Shown: positions 23,551 through 31,182 of the stretch, piece after piece
How positions within the stretch are numbered: position 1 is the stretch's first letter
How the letters are laid out: every line of letters begins with the position of its first letter
Source of the DNA: CBDDIP01 sp965279405
Lineage (GTDB): Bacteria; Actinomycetota; Acidimicrobiia; Acidimicrobiales; Ilumatobacteraceae
DNA: 64,000 nucleotides
Direction of reading: 5' to 3'
NCBI GenBank assembly: GCA_965279405.1
Contig: OZ257157.1
Location: 310,001 to 374,000 of the forward strand
The notes under the pieces: generated by a model
What the model saw: only the letters and a program-made list of their open reading frames with translations
Told to the model about the DNA's origin: nothing
Database searches by the model: none
Made by a program: the position numbers and the translations under genes

Positions 23551-24057
23551 ATGAACACCTCCGACCGACGTCGTGTTGCCCTCGCTGCCGCCTTCACGGT
23601 GGTGGCGATGCCGGCGTTGTGGGTGATCAACCGTGACGAGGCTGCGACCGGACCGACGGTGGGCGCCGTCGGCGTCGAGAGCCCGCAGGTCGTCGCCGCC
23701 GACACGGTCGCCCCGTACGAGCCCGACACGCCGATCTTCCTCGACGCGCCGGACCAACCGGCCCCGCCCGCAGTGATCAACATCGTCGTGCCACCGTCGC
23801 CGACGGACCAGCAGTTCGACGGGCGCGCCACGTTCCGTCGGATCGGTGATGCGATCTCGCTGGCGTGCACCACCAACCTGGCCCCGATCGGCGAGACGCT
23901 GGCGGTGCGCAACCTGGACAACGGCCAGGAGATCGCCTGCGTCAACACGTACGGCACGAACCTGCCGCCGGGGGTCGACATCGTGCTGCAGACCGAACTG
24001 CTGGCGAAGATCTGCGACCTCGCCGACGCGCCGGTCCACGTGCGCGTCAGCTGGTAG
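23551..24057 (+). CDS. RlpA-like double-psi beta-barrel protein
   Basis: The 168-aa protein has an N-terminal hydrophobic signal/anchor (VALAAAFTVVAMPALWVI), a Pro-rich linker and a C-terminal double-psi beta-barrel: GRATFRRIGDAISLACTTN, then APIGETLAVRNLDNGQEIAC. The canonical RlpA catalytic D-R-G-P segment is replaced by NTYGTNLPPG, so glycan cleavage is doubtful. It occupies the slot between tatD and rsmA where many actinobacteria carry the Rpf/YabE resuscitation factor; a cell-wall role is inferred from that position. A TAGCCT hexamer (23487-23492) and a short inverted repeat (AGTCGTC..GACGACT) lie upstream. The rsmA gene begins 3 nt after its stop. Confidence 0.75.
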   Translation: MNTSDRRRVALAAAFTVVAMPALWVINRDEAATGPTVGAVGVESPQVVAADTVAPYEPDTPIFLDAPDQPAPPAVINIVVPPSPTDQQFDGRATFRRIGDAISLACTTNLAPIGETLAVRNLDNGQEIACVNTYGTNLPPGVDIVLQTELLAKICDLADAPVHVRVSW

Positions 24058-24060
24058 CGC

Positions 24061-24885
24061 GTGCATTCGCGGGCATCGATCAACGACCTCCTCGCCGACA
24101 ACGGCCTGGCGCCACGACGCGAGCTCGGCCAGAACTTCGTCACCGACCCGAACACGGTGCGCCGCATCGCCAGGCTGGCCGAGGTCGGTCCTGACGATCA
24201 CATCGTCGAGATCGGGGCCGGACTCGGATCGCTCACGATGGCGTTGGCCGAGACGGGCGCCGACATCATCGCCGTCGAAGTGGATCGCGGCGTGGTGCCC
24301 GTGCTGCGCGAGGTCACCGCCGATCTGGCGAACGTGCGCGTGGTCGAGGGCGATGCGATGCGCCTCGACTGGGACGAGCTGCTGGCCGGCCACGACCGCT
24401 GGGTCCTCGTCGCCAACCTGCCGTACAACGTCGCCACTCCCCTCGTCTGCGACCTGCTCGACGGAGTGCCCGCCATCGACCGCATGCTGGTGATGGTGCA
24501 GCGCGAGGTCGCCGAGCGGTTCTGCGCCGCGGCCCGCACCGACGCGTACGGCGCGGTCTCGGTGAAGATCGCCTACTGGGCCACGGCCCGGATCGCCGGG
24601 CTCGTTCCGGCCAGCGTCTTCGTGCCGCGGCCGAACGTGGAGAGCGCACTCGCCGACATCCGCCGTCGAGCTGCGCCGGCTGTCGATGCCCCGCGCGAGC
24701 TGATGTTCTCGTTGCTGCGCACTGCGTTCGGACAACGTCGCAAGATGCTCCGTCGTTCGTTGTCGGGTGTCGTCGCCGCCGAGGTCTTCGAGACGGCGGG
24801 CATCGACGCCCAGCGGCGGCCCGAGGAGCTGGACGTCGACGAGTGGGGCGCCCTGGCGTCGGCGGTCGCCGCGGCGGCGCCGTGA
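24061..24885 (+). CDS. rsmA: 16S rRNA (adenine1518/1519-N6)-dimethyltransferase RsmA (KsgA)
   Basis: RsmA dimethylates A1518 and A1519 near the 3' end of 16S rRNA. The 274-aa product shows RRELGQNFVTDPNTVRRIA, SAM motif I IVEIGAGLGSLTMAL, IAVEVDRG, the catalytic VANLPYNVATPLV, and VFVPRPNVESAL. The start is GTG 24061, 3 nt after the DPBB gene. The stop overlaps the ispE GTG (GTGA). The tatD-(wall protein)-rsmA-ispE order is widely conserved in actinobacteria. Confidence 0.95.
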   Translation: MHSRASINDLLADNGLAPRRELGQNFVTDPNTVRRIARLAEVGPDDHIVEIGAGLGSLTMALAETGADIIAVEVDRGVVPVLREVTADLANVRVVEGDAMRLDWDELLAGHDRWVLVANLPYNVATPLVCDLLDGVPAIDRMLVMVQREVAERFCAAARTDAYGAVSVKIAYWATARIAGLVPASVFVPRPNVESALADIRRRAAPAVDAPRELMFSLLRTAFGQRRKMLRRSLSGVVAAEVFETAGIDAQRRPEELDVDEWGALASAVAAAAP

Positions 24886-25637
24886 CCCACGGGCACGCGG
24901 CCGATGCGGCCGATGCCGTTGTCGTCGACGCTCCGGCGAAGTTGACCCTGTCGTTGCGGATCACCGGCGTGCGCGCCGACGGCTACCACGAGATCGACGC
25001 CGTCATGGTCGAGCTGGACTGGGGCGACACGCTGACCATCACGCCACGGGGCGAGGGGTTGACGGCAGATGGGCCGACCTCGGCCGGCATGCCGTTGGAT
25101 GCGAGCAACCTCGTCGCCCGGGCATTGGTGCTGGCGAAGACGACGGCAGGTGTGCACCTGCACAAGCGGATCCCGCACGGTGGCGGGCTCGGCGGCGGTT
25201 CGTCGGACGCCGCGGCCGTGCTGCGATGGGCCGGCTTCACCGACGCAACCCGGGCGGCATCGCTCGGCGCAGACGTCGCCTTCTGCCTCGTCGGCGGCAG
25301 GGCGCGCGTGCGCGGCATCGGCGAGCTGATCGAGCCGCTGCCGGGCGCAGTCGAACCGATCACGCTCGTCATCGCTCCACTGACCGTCAGCACGCCGGCG
25401 GCCTACCGCGCGTGGGACGAGCTGGGCGGGCCGAGCGGGCCGACCGGCAACGACCTCGAGCCGGCGGCGATCCGTGTCGAACCCGCACTGGCACGATGGC
25501 GCGACCGCATCGCCGAGGCGGCCGGCGTGGCGCCGACGCTCGCCGGCAGTGGCGCCAGTTGGTTCCTGCGCGGCCACCACGCGATCAGCGCCGCAATGCC
25601 CGACGCGACGGTCGTGCTCACCAGCACGCGGTCGTAG
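24882..25637 (+). CDS. ispE: 4-(cytidine 5'-diphospho)-2-C-methyl-D-erythritol kinase IspE
   Basis: IspE phosphorylates CDP-methylerythritol in the MEP isoprenoid pathway. The 251-aa product has the GHMP kinase pattern: VDAPAKLTLSLRITGVRADG, YHEIDAVMVELDWGD, and the ATP loop RIPHGGGLGGGSSDAAAVL. The C-terminal ASWFLRG segment corresponds to motif 3. It is somewhat short for the family (about 280-310) but appears intact. GTG 24882 overlaps the rsmA stop. A terminator hairpin follows at 25656-25688. Confidence 0.93.
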   Translation: MTHGHAADAADAVVVDAPAKLTLSLRITGVRADGYHEIDAVMVELDWGDTLTITPRGEGLTADGPTSAGMPLDASNLVARALVLAKTTAGVHLHKRIPHGGGLGGGSSDAAAVLRWAGFTDATRAASLGADVAFCLVGGRARVRGIGELIEPLPGAVEPITLVIAPLTVSTPAAYRAWDELGGPSGPTGNDLEPAAIRVEPALARWRDRIAEAAGVAPTLAGSGASWFLRGHHAISAAMPDATVVLTSTRS

Positions 25638-25655
25638 TCAGAGCCGGAACGCGCA

Positions 25656-25688
25656 ACGACCTCCGCGCCCGGAGGCGGCGGAGGTCGT
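25656..25688. terminator. Terminator hairpin after ispE
   Basis: ACGACCTCCGC (25656-25666) and GCGGAGGTCGT (25678-25688) are perfect 11-bp complements around an 11-nt loop. It lies between the convergent ispE gene and the bS22 gene and may serve both. Confidence 0.7.
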
Positions 25689-25719
25689 CGACAGAGCGAT
25701 GACGCCAGGCGTCAGTGGG

Positions 25720-25818
25720 TCACTTGCCTCTTTGGCGCTGGTGACGTGTACGACGAAGCATCTTCTTGTGCTTCTTCTTGCGCATTCTCTTGCGGCGTTT
25801 CTTGATCAGCGAACCCAT
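25720..25818 (-). CDS. AURKAIP1/COX24-type small ribosomal protein bS22
   Basis: A 32-codon ORF encodes MGSLIKKRRKRMRKKKHKK followed by MLRRTRHQRQRGK, almost entirely Lys and Arg. This matches the actinobacterial bS22 protein, a tiny extra ribosomal protein found in mycobacterial ribosomes and annotated as the AURKAIP1/COX24 domain. The start ATG 25818 has TAGCGT (minus strand, 25834-25829) 10 nt upstream. The A/T-richer codons at its start (AAG AAA) contrast with its neighbours, as expected for a highly expressed short gene. It is convergent with ispE across a shared hairpin. Confidence 0.92.
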   Translation of the reverse strand: MGSLIKKRRKRMRKKKHKKMLRRTRHQRQRGK

Positions 25819-25931
25819 AGCTCGGGGGACGCTATCGGATCCGGACGAGCGACCCCAACCCGCTCACCAACCCACTTCGCCCAACCCACTTCAGGCGAGA
25901 AGCGCTTGCCGATATCGTTCACGCCCGACCG

Positions 25932-26002
25932 TCCGGGGTCGTTCAATGGTAGGACAGCGGTTTTTGGTGCCGCCTATAGGGGTTCGAGTCCTCTCCCCGG
26001 AG
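25932..26002 (+). tRNA. tRNA-Gln (anticodon TTG)
   Basis: The acceptor arms TCCGGGG (25932-25938) and CCCCGGA (25995-26001) pair fully, with discriminator G at 26002. The anticodon arm GCGGT-loop-GCCGC carries loop TTTTGGT, giving anticodon TTG, which reads CAA/CAG. The T arm is AGGGG-TTCGAGT-CCTCT. The CCA end is not encoded. It is followed at once by the convergent epoxide hydrolase gene. Confidence 0.93.
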
Positions 26003-26016
26003 CAAGTGCCAGCGGG

Positions 26017-26844
26017 TCAGGCGGGCAGGAAGTCGAGGAGCAGCGCGTTCACCGCGTCCGGTGCTTCCCGCTGCAGCCAGTGCCCCGGGCCCTCGACGCG
26101 CTCGTAGCGGAAGCCGTTGGCGCAGAACGCGGCGGAGCCGGTCATCTGCTGCTCGGTGAGCGCGAAGTCGCCCGAGCTCCACACGCCCATCGTCGGCGAC
26201 TGGATCGGCGGCAGCTCGAGCGGCGGGCCGACCAGCGCGTCCGGGCCGACGTTGGCGCGGTAGTAGTTCAGCGCCGGCGTCAACGAACCGTCGCGTTCGA
26301 GCTCGGCGCGGACGGTCTCGAAGTCCGGGTGGTTCGACCACTCGCGGAAGTTGGCGCCGTCGTTCATCGTCAGCCACTGCTCGGCCTGCGGAGCGAACTG
26401 GAACAGCAGCATGTACCACGACTTCTCGCGTTGGGCGAGCCCGGCGGACCCGAACGCCGATGGGTGCCCGACCGACAGCGCGGCGAGGTGGTCGACGCGA
26501 TCGGGGGCAAAGGAGGCCGCGGCCCATGCCGTCGCCGAGCCCCAGTCGTGCCCGACGACGTGTGCCTTGGCGTGCCCGAGGTGATCGAGGATGGCGACGA
26601 CGTCCATCGCCAGGAAGACGATCGAGTACGCGTCGACGTCGGACGGCTTGTCGCTGGCGCCGTAGCCGCGCGCGTCGTAGGTGATCACCTGGAAGCCGCC
26701 GTCGACGAGCGCCGGCACCTGGTTGGACCACAGCCGCTTCGTGTCGGGGAAGCCGTGGATCAGCACCACCGGCCGGCCCTCGCCGGAGACCTCGACGTCG
26801 AGGCTCACGCCACCTGCGTCGACCTTCGTTGCTTCGACCTTCAT
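26017..26844 (-). CDS. Epoxide hydrolase (alpha/beta hydrolase fold)
   Basis: The 275-aa protein has VVLIHGFPDTKRLWSNQV (HGxP oxyanion), DARGYGASDKP, the nucleophile elbow VVGHDWGSATAW with Asp100, and GPGHWLQREAPD with the catalytic His. This Asp/His arrangement is that of soluble epoxide hydrolases, which open epoxides to vicinal diols. A strong AGGAG site (26854-26850) precedes the ATG by 5 nt. The ATG overlaps the stop of a 22-codon ORF that itself overlaps the FAD monooxygenase stop, giving one coupled unit. A monooxygenase plus an epoxide hydrolase suggests oxidation of an alkene or ring to a diol. Confidence 0.87.
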   Translation of the reverse strand: MKVEATKVDAGGVSLDVEVSGEGRPVVLIHGFPDTKRLWSNQVPALVDGGFQVITYDARGYGASDKPSDVDAYSIVFLAMDVVAILDHLGHAKAHVVGHDWGSATAWAAASFAPDRVDHLAALSVGHPSAFGSAGLAQREKSWYMLLFQFAPQAEQWLTMNDGANFREWSNHPDFETVRAELERDGSLTPALNYYRANVGPDALVGPPLELPPIQSPTMGVWSSGDFALTEQQMTGSAAFCANGFRYERVEGPGHWLQREAPDAVNALLLDFLPA

Positions 26845-26909
26845 GCGATCTCCTGTTCGTTGACGCCGGTGAGGTTGATGCCGGTGAGGTTGACGATGGT
26901 GATGCTCAC
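26841..26909 (-). CDS. 22-codon bridging small ORF between two enzymes
   Basis: A GTG at 26909 overlaps the FAD monooxygenase stop (GTGA), and the ORF's TGA overlaps the epoxide hydrolase ATG (ATGA), so it bridges both genes exactly. It encodes VSITIVNLTGINLTGVNEQE plus IA, in which NLTG-type units recur from a 15-bp DNA duplication. The hydrolase AGGAG site lies inside it. It could be a real peptide or simply a translated linker that carries ribosomes from one gene to the next. No family is recognised. Confidence 0.45.
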   Translation of the reverse strand: MSITIVNLTGINLTGVNEQEIA

Positions 26910-28309
26910 GCGACGAGCTCGAGCAGCTCGGTGCGCGTCGGACCGAGGTCGGGCTGGTCGCGCCACGCGCTGCCCGACGCGATGATCGCGTCGAAGACGC
27001 CTGGTCGGGCGAGCACCTCGTCGGGCAGCGAGAGGACCGCTCCGAGCTCGAGCAGTCCACGGAACACCTCGGGGTCGCTCGCCGACGCGGCCTGCATCGC
27101 ACGGGTGATCTCGTAGACGGGACTCGGCTCGAAGGGCACGTCGTCGATGACCGCGTGGATCTCGGCGAGGCGTCCTCGATCGAATTCGAGCGTTCCCCGG
27201 TACCACGGCTCGACGGTGGCGAGCGTGGCGTCGTGCCACGCGAGGGCGCGCTCGACCGGATCGAGCGCTGGATCGCGCATCAGGTCGCGCAGCGCCACCG
27301 CGTGGATCGTGCCGATGGAGATGCCGCGACCGACCGACGGGTTGGTGCACGCCCACGAGTCGCCGAGCGCGAGCACGCCGGTGGCGACCGGCACGCCGTC
27401 GGCGACGAACGATCGATGGCGGTCCTCGATCTTGGCCATCACCGCGACCCCCTCGTCGAGCGGCTCGCCATCGAGCCAGTGGGCCACGAGTGGCATCGAG
27501 CGCACGACGCGCTCCCACACCTCCACGTCGGTCAGCTTGCGCATCGCCGCGTCGCGCGCACTGGCGACCACGCCGACGCCCCACGTGCCGTTGTCGGCCG
27601 GGAGCGTCAGTGCCGAGATGCTGCCGTGCGACATCAGGAGCGGTCCGAAGATCGCCGGCGTCGAGCCGTCGTCGGAGCGGAAGTGGCGGCCGTAGTAGAC
27701 GAAGCCGCTGTCCTCGCGCTCCTCGACAGGTGCGTGGGCGCCCACGTCGGTGAGCAACGACGGCAGCGACGACCGACGGCCGCTGGCATCGACGACGACG
27801 TCGGCGCGGATGTCCTCGCCGGCGTCGGTCCGCACCCCGACGACGTGCGGCACGCCCGCGGCAGTGGGCTCGTCGGTCAGCAACGCCGTGACGGCGACAC
27901 CACGACGGACGGCCACACCTGCGGCCTCGACCAGGCGGGCGATCGCCGCCTCGGCCACGGGGCGACGCGACGTGATCATCTCGAACTGCTCGTCGCCCTC
28001 GCGATCGCCGCCCTTCATCTCGTCGGGCACGCCGTGCATCATGTTCAGGCACAGCGCCCCGACGTCGGCCAAGGCCGTCAACACGTCCGGTGCGGCGGCG
28101 GCGATCTCGCGACGGAAGCGCGGCTGGAACAGGTGCAGCATCCGGAACTGGTTGACACCTCGACGGTCCCAGTTCGCCCACACCTGATCCGGCACGGGCG
28201 GCGGCGCAGGATCACGCTCGAGCACGATCACGTCGTTGCCGTCGCGTGCGAGCAGCAGTGCGCCGCAGAGGCCGACAACACCTCCACCGATCATCACGAT
28301 GCGAGCCAC
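26906..28309 (-). CDS. FAD-dependent monooxygenase/oxidoreductase
   Basis: The 467-aa product starts with the Rossmann dinucleotide motif VMIGGGVVGLCGALLLARDG and an acidic end VLERD. It has VVDASGRRSSLPSL and the second FAD motif VLALGDSWACTNPSVGRGIS, the PHBH/geranylgeranyl-reductase-type layout. It should use FAD to hydroxylate or reduce a small hydrophobic substrate. GTG 28309 is preceded by a strong GGAGG ribosome site (6 nt). It is translationally coupled, through the small ORF at 26841, to the epoxide hydrolase. It is divergent from the glycan operon. Confidence 0.83.
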   Translation of the reverse strand: MARIVMIGGGVVGLCGALLLARDGNDVIVLERDPAPPPVPDQVWANWDRRGVNQFRMLHLFQPRFRREIAAAAPDVLTALADVGALCLNMMHGVPDEMKGGDREGDEQFEMITSRRPVAEAAIARLVEAAGVAVRRGVAVTALLTDEPTAAGVPHVVGVRTDAGEDIRADVVVDASGRRSSLPSLLTDVGAHAPVEEREDSGFVYYGRHFRSDDGSTPAIFGPLLMSHGSISALTLPADNGTWGVGVVASARDAAMRKLTDVEVWERVVRSMPLVAHWLDGEPLDEGVAVMAKIEDRHRSFVADGVPVATGVLALGDSWACTNPSVGRGISIGTIHAVALRDLMRDPALDPVERALAWHDATLATVEPWYRGTLEFDRGRLAEIHAVIDDVPFEPSPVYEITRAMQAASASDPEVFRGLLELGAVLSLPDEVLARPGVFDAIIASGSAWRDQPDLGPTRTELLELVA

Positions 28310-28372
28310 CAGCGCCTCCTTCGACGTCGGCGCGAACCGTACCGGAGGAGAACGAGGTACTGTGCCGCCCGA

Positions 28373-29650
28373 ATGCAGGCAACAGTTCGGCGGAACGAGT
28401 ACGACCGGCGCGTCGCCGTCCTGCTGTGGCTCGGTTGGAGCGGCGGCATGCTCCGCAACGCCTTCACCCTCGCCAAGCTCATCGCCGGCCAACCGTGGGA
28501 CGAGGTCGGTCGCGTCGAGGTCGTGCTCGGCATCCGCGGCGACGGCGAGTACTCGTGGAGCTCGCTGCAGCAGGAGGTGGACGAGGCCGGTCCCGGCATC
28601 AGCATCCGCCGGCTGGACATCGCTCGCATCGGTCGTTCCCCTGCGGCGCGGATGTTCTCGGATGTCGAGCTGCCGGACGTCTCCCTCGTCACCTTGCCGC
28701 GCGACGGCGTCCACGACTTCCTCGACTGCGACGCGTGGATCACGTTCAGCGGCAGCACCGAAGGGTACGTACCTCCCGTGCGACCGACTGCGGTGTACTG
28801 CGCCGACCAGGTGCAGCGCTACATCCCTCGGCTGTACACGCCGAACGACCCGCCTGGGACACCGATGCGGCCGGGCATCAGCGGCGATCTCCACGAGACG
28901 TACCTGGGGTGGCGCCACGCTCGCACCGTCTTCGCGACCACGCCGCAGACGCTCGAGGACGTCGTCGGCTTCGCCGGGGTGCGACGAGCGCAGACCCTGC
29001 TCGTACCGACGTTGGTGCAGCCCGTCCCGGCCGAGGAGGCCGGCGGCGAGTCGCCGATCACCGAACCGAGCATCGTCTGGGTCACCAACGGCTCGCTCCA
29101 CAAGAACCACGCGAACGCGATCGAGTCGCTGCGCATCTACTACGACGAGCTCGGTGGCGCCCTGCGGCTCGTCGTGATGGGCGAGTCGACGTCGACCACG
29201 ATGGATCCGACGGGCGACTCGCAGACTGCCGCGGCGCGCGCCCTGCGAGCCGCGCCGTCCGTCGCTCGGCGCACCACCTTCCTCGGTCGACCTCCGGACC
29301 GGACGTTCCACGCCGTGATCCGCGGCGCCGCCGTCGTGTGGCACAACGTGATCATCGACAACGGCACGTTCGTCGCCTTCGACGCGGCGCGCGGCAACCG
29401 CCACCTCGTCAGCTCCGACTACCCGCAGATGCGCTACCTGTGCGAGCGCTACGGCATCGACGCCTTCTGGCACCCGTCCGGGGATCCGCGCGCTGCGGCG
29501 CAGGCGCTGCTCGAGGCCGAGCGGGCGAACCGCTCCGGCGGCTCGCCGGCGCATGCCCTTCGCGAGGATGCGCCGGCCGAGCTCGAGAGTGCGTACGGCA
29601 CCGTCATCCGTCGCATCGCATCCGGGCCGCGACGGGGAGGCTCGTCGTGA
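28373..29650 (+). CDS. Glycosyltransferase (GT-B like)
   Basis: The 425-aa product has a GT-B-like order. The N-terminal half includes LLWLGWSGGMLRNAFTLA. A hinge region VWVTNGSLHKNHANAIESL matches the usual G-S-x-x-x-x-K-N/G site, and LGRPPDRTFHAVIRGAAVVW with DNGTFVAFDAA follow. These support a family 4-like retaining transferase, though the nucleotide-sugar motif is weak. TACTGT (28358-28363) lies 9 nt before the ATG. It is the first gene of four that overlap by 4 nt each, and the second gene is also a transferase. The sugar is unknown. Confidence 0.7.
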   Translation: MQATVRRNEYDRRVAVLLWLGWSGGMLRNAFTLAKLIAGQPWDEVGRVEVVLGIRGDGEYSWSSLQQEVDEAGPGISIRRLDIARIGRSPAARMFSDVELPDVSLVTLPRDGVHDFLDCDAWITFSGSTEGYVPPVRPTAVYCADQVQRYIPRLYTPNDPPGTPMRPGISGDLHETYLGWRHARTVFATTPQTLEDVVGFAGVRRAQTLLVPTLVQPVPAEEAGGESPITEPSIVWVTNGSLHKNHANAIESLRIYYDELGGALRLVVMGESTSTTMDPTGDSQTAAARALRAAPSVARRTTFLGRPPDRTFHAVIRGAAVVWHNVIIDNGTFVAFDAARGNRHLVSSDYPQMRYLCERYGIDAFWHPSGDPRAAAQALLEAERANRSGGSPAHALREDAPAELESAYGTVIRRIASGPRRGGSS

Positions 29651-31182
29651 GCGCGCGACGACGCCTCGGCATCTGGACGGAGTGGGACCACGGGGTCGAC
29701 TGGAACGTCGAGGGCCTGACCCGCCTCGTCCGCTTCCTGATCGAAGGGACCGCCTCGCTCGGCGACGCGCACGTCGTCGTGTTCGTGCGCCGCCACAACC
29801 GGCAGGCCGCGTGGGATTCGTTGAGCAGAGCGCACGCGACGGCCGGCGTCGACTGGAGCATCGCCGTCGTGGGCGACTCCTTCGAGCGGCCGGGCTCGGC
29901 GCTCTTCGACCGCACCTACGGACCGCTCGCCGACGAGGAGTGCGTCGCCGAGCTGTACGTCGACGTGCTCGGTCGCGAAGCGGACGCCGACGGCCTCGTC
30001 CACTGGACGACGTTCCTCCGCGACGGCGGCACGCCGGCCGAGCTCGCGACCAAGTTCCTCGAGTCCGAAGAGCGGGCCGCGAGGCTGCCGGTCGACGACA
30101 CGCCGCGGTTCGATCACGCCGCGATCTCCGACGTGCACGCCGACGAGCTCGATGGCGCGGTCGACGGCTGGCTCCTGCTGCGTCCCGACTTCGAGCTCGG
30201 GCTGTCGCTGCCGGGTCGGCGGGTGGCGCTGCTCGCCGACGGGATCCCCATCGACTTGCCGCTCCGCCAGCCGGAGCTCTGGGAGGACGGCGGCCCGGCG
30301 GCCAGGTGGAAGGAGTCCACGCAGCGAGTCCTCGACGAGGTCGATGGCGTCATCACGTTCTCGCGACACGTGGCCGATCGACATGCCGCCGGCACCTTCG
30401 GCGTGCCCGCCGATCGGATCGCCACGATCCTCCACGCACCGCCCGACCTCGCCCCGCTGCTTTCCTGGCTGGCCGCTGATCGCCGGCGCACGCCGCAGAG
30501 CCGGACCGCGGCCTCGCGTGCCCTCGGCTCGATCTCCACGCAACGGCGGTGGACCTACCTGATCGACTTCCCGTTCGACGAGATCGACTACGTCGCCATC
30601 GCCTCTCGCGACCGACCGACGAAGAACTTCTCGGTCGCGGTTCGCGCCATCGATCAGCTCGTCCGCGGCGAGTTCCGCAACATCAAGCTGTTCACCACCG
30701 CGGCGATGGATCCACTCGACCTGAGCGCCGACCTGCCGAGGATGCTCGCCGAGACATACCTCTACCTCGACGTCGTGGCGATGTCCGACCTACCGCCGTA
30801 CGAGCACGCGTCGCTGCTGCACGGCGCAGCAGTCACGGTCCATCCGTCGCCGATCGAGGGTGGCACCTTCCCGTTCCAGTTCGCCGAGTCGCTCAGCGTC
30901 GGCACGCCGTGCCTCATCGCCGATGGCGCCCACACGTCCGAGCTGCTCGCTGATCACCCGACGCTCGCGCCGTGGGTGTTCGACCCGTACGACCACCGTC
31001 GACTGGCGAGGCTGATCGTCGACACGATCGAGGCGCGCGACGAAGTGGTTGCCGCGCAAGCCGTGGTCGACGCCCGGCTGCGCGAGCGCACGTGGAACGA
31101 CGTCGCCGCCGAGTACGTTCGGTTCGTCATCGACGGGGAACGAAGCACCACCACCCAGCGAACGAAGAGGTCGAGGCGATGA
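29647..31182 (+). CDS. Glycosyltransferase with inserted DUF4214 domain
   Basis: GTG 29647 overlaps the previous stop; the product is 511 aa. Residues about 97-145 read AELYVDVLGREADADGLVHW...GTPAELATKFLESEE, the DUF4214 pattern usually seen in secreted or surface proteins. The rest is GT-B: DGVITFSRHVADRH, RDRPTKNFSVAVRAIDQL (donor-side K-N), and PSPIEGGTFPFQFAESLSVG with the glutamate-rich donor motif of family 4 transferases. The DUF4214 insertion between the N-terminal strands and the transferase body is odd. It is coupled to the DegT aminotransferase by ATGA. Confidence 0.72.
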   Translation: MSARRRLGIWTEWDHGVDWNVEGLTRLVRFLIEGTASLGDAHVVVFVRRHNRQAAWDSLSRAHATAGVDWSIAVVGDSFERPGSALFDRTYGPLADEECVAELYVDVLGREADADGLVHWTTFLRDGGTPAELATKFLESEERAARLPVDDTPRFDHAAISDVHADELDGAVDGWLLLRPDFELGLSLPGRRVALLADGIPIDLPLRQPELWEDGGPAARWKESTQRVLDEVDGVITFSRHVADRHAAGTFGVPADRIATILHAPPDLAPLLSWLAADRRRTPQSRTAASRALGSISTQRRWTYLIDFPFDEIDYVAIASRDRPTKNFSVAVRAIDQLVRGEFRNIKLFTTAAMDPLDLSADLPRMLAETYLYLDVVAMSDLPPYEHASLLHGAAVTVHPSPIEGGTFPFQFAESLSVGTPCLIADGAHTSELLADHPTLAPWVFDPYDHRRLARLIVDTIEARDEVVAAQAVVDARLRERTWNDVAAEYVRFVIDGERSTTTQRTKRSRR

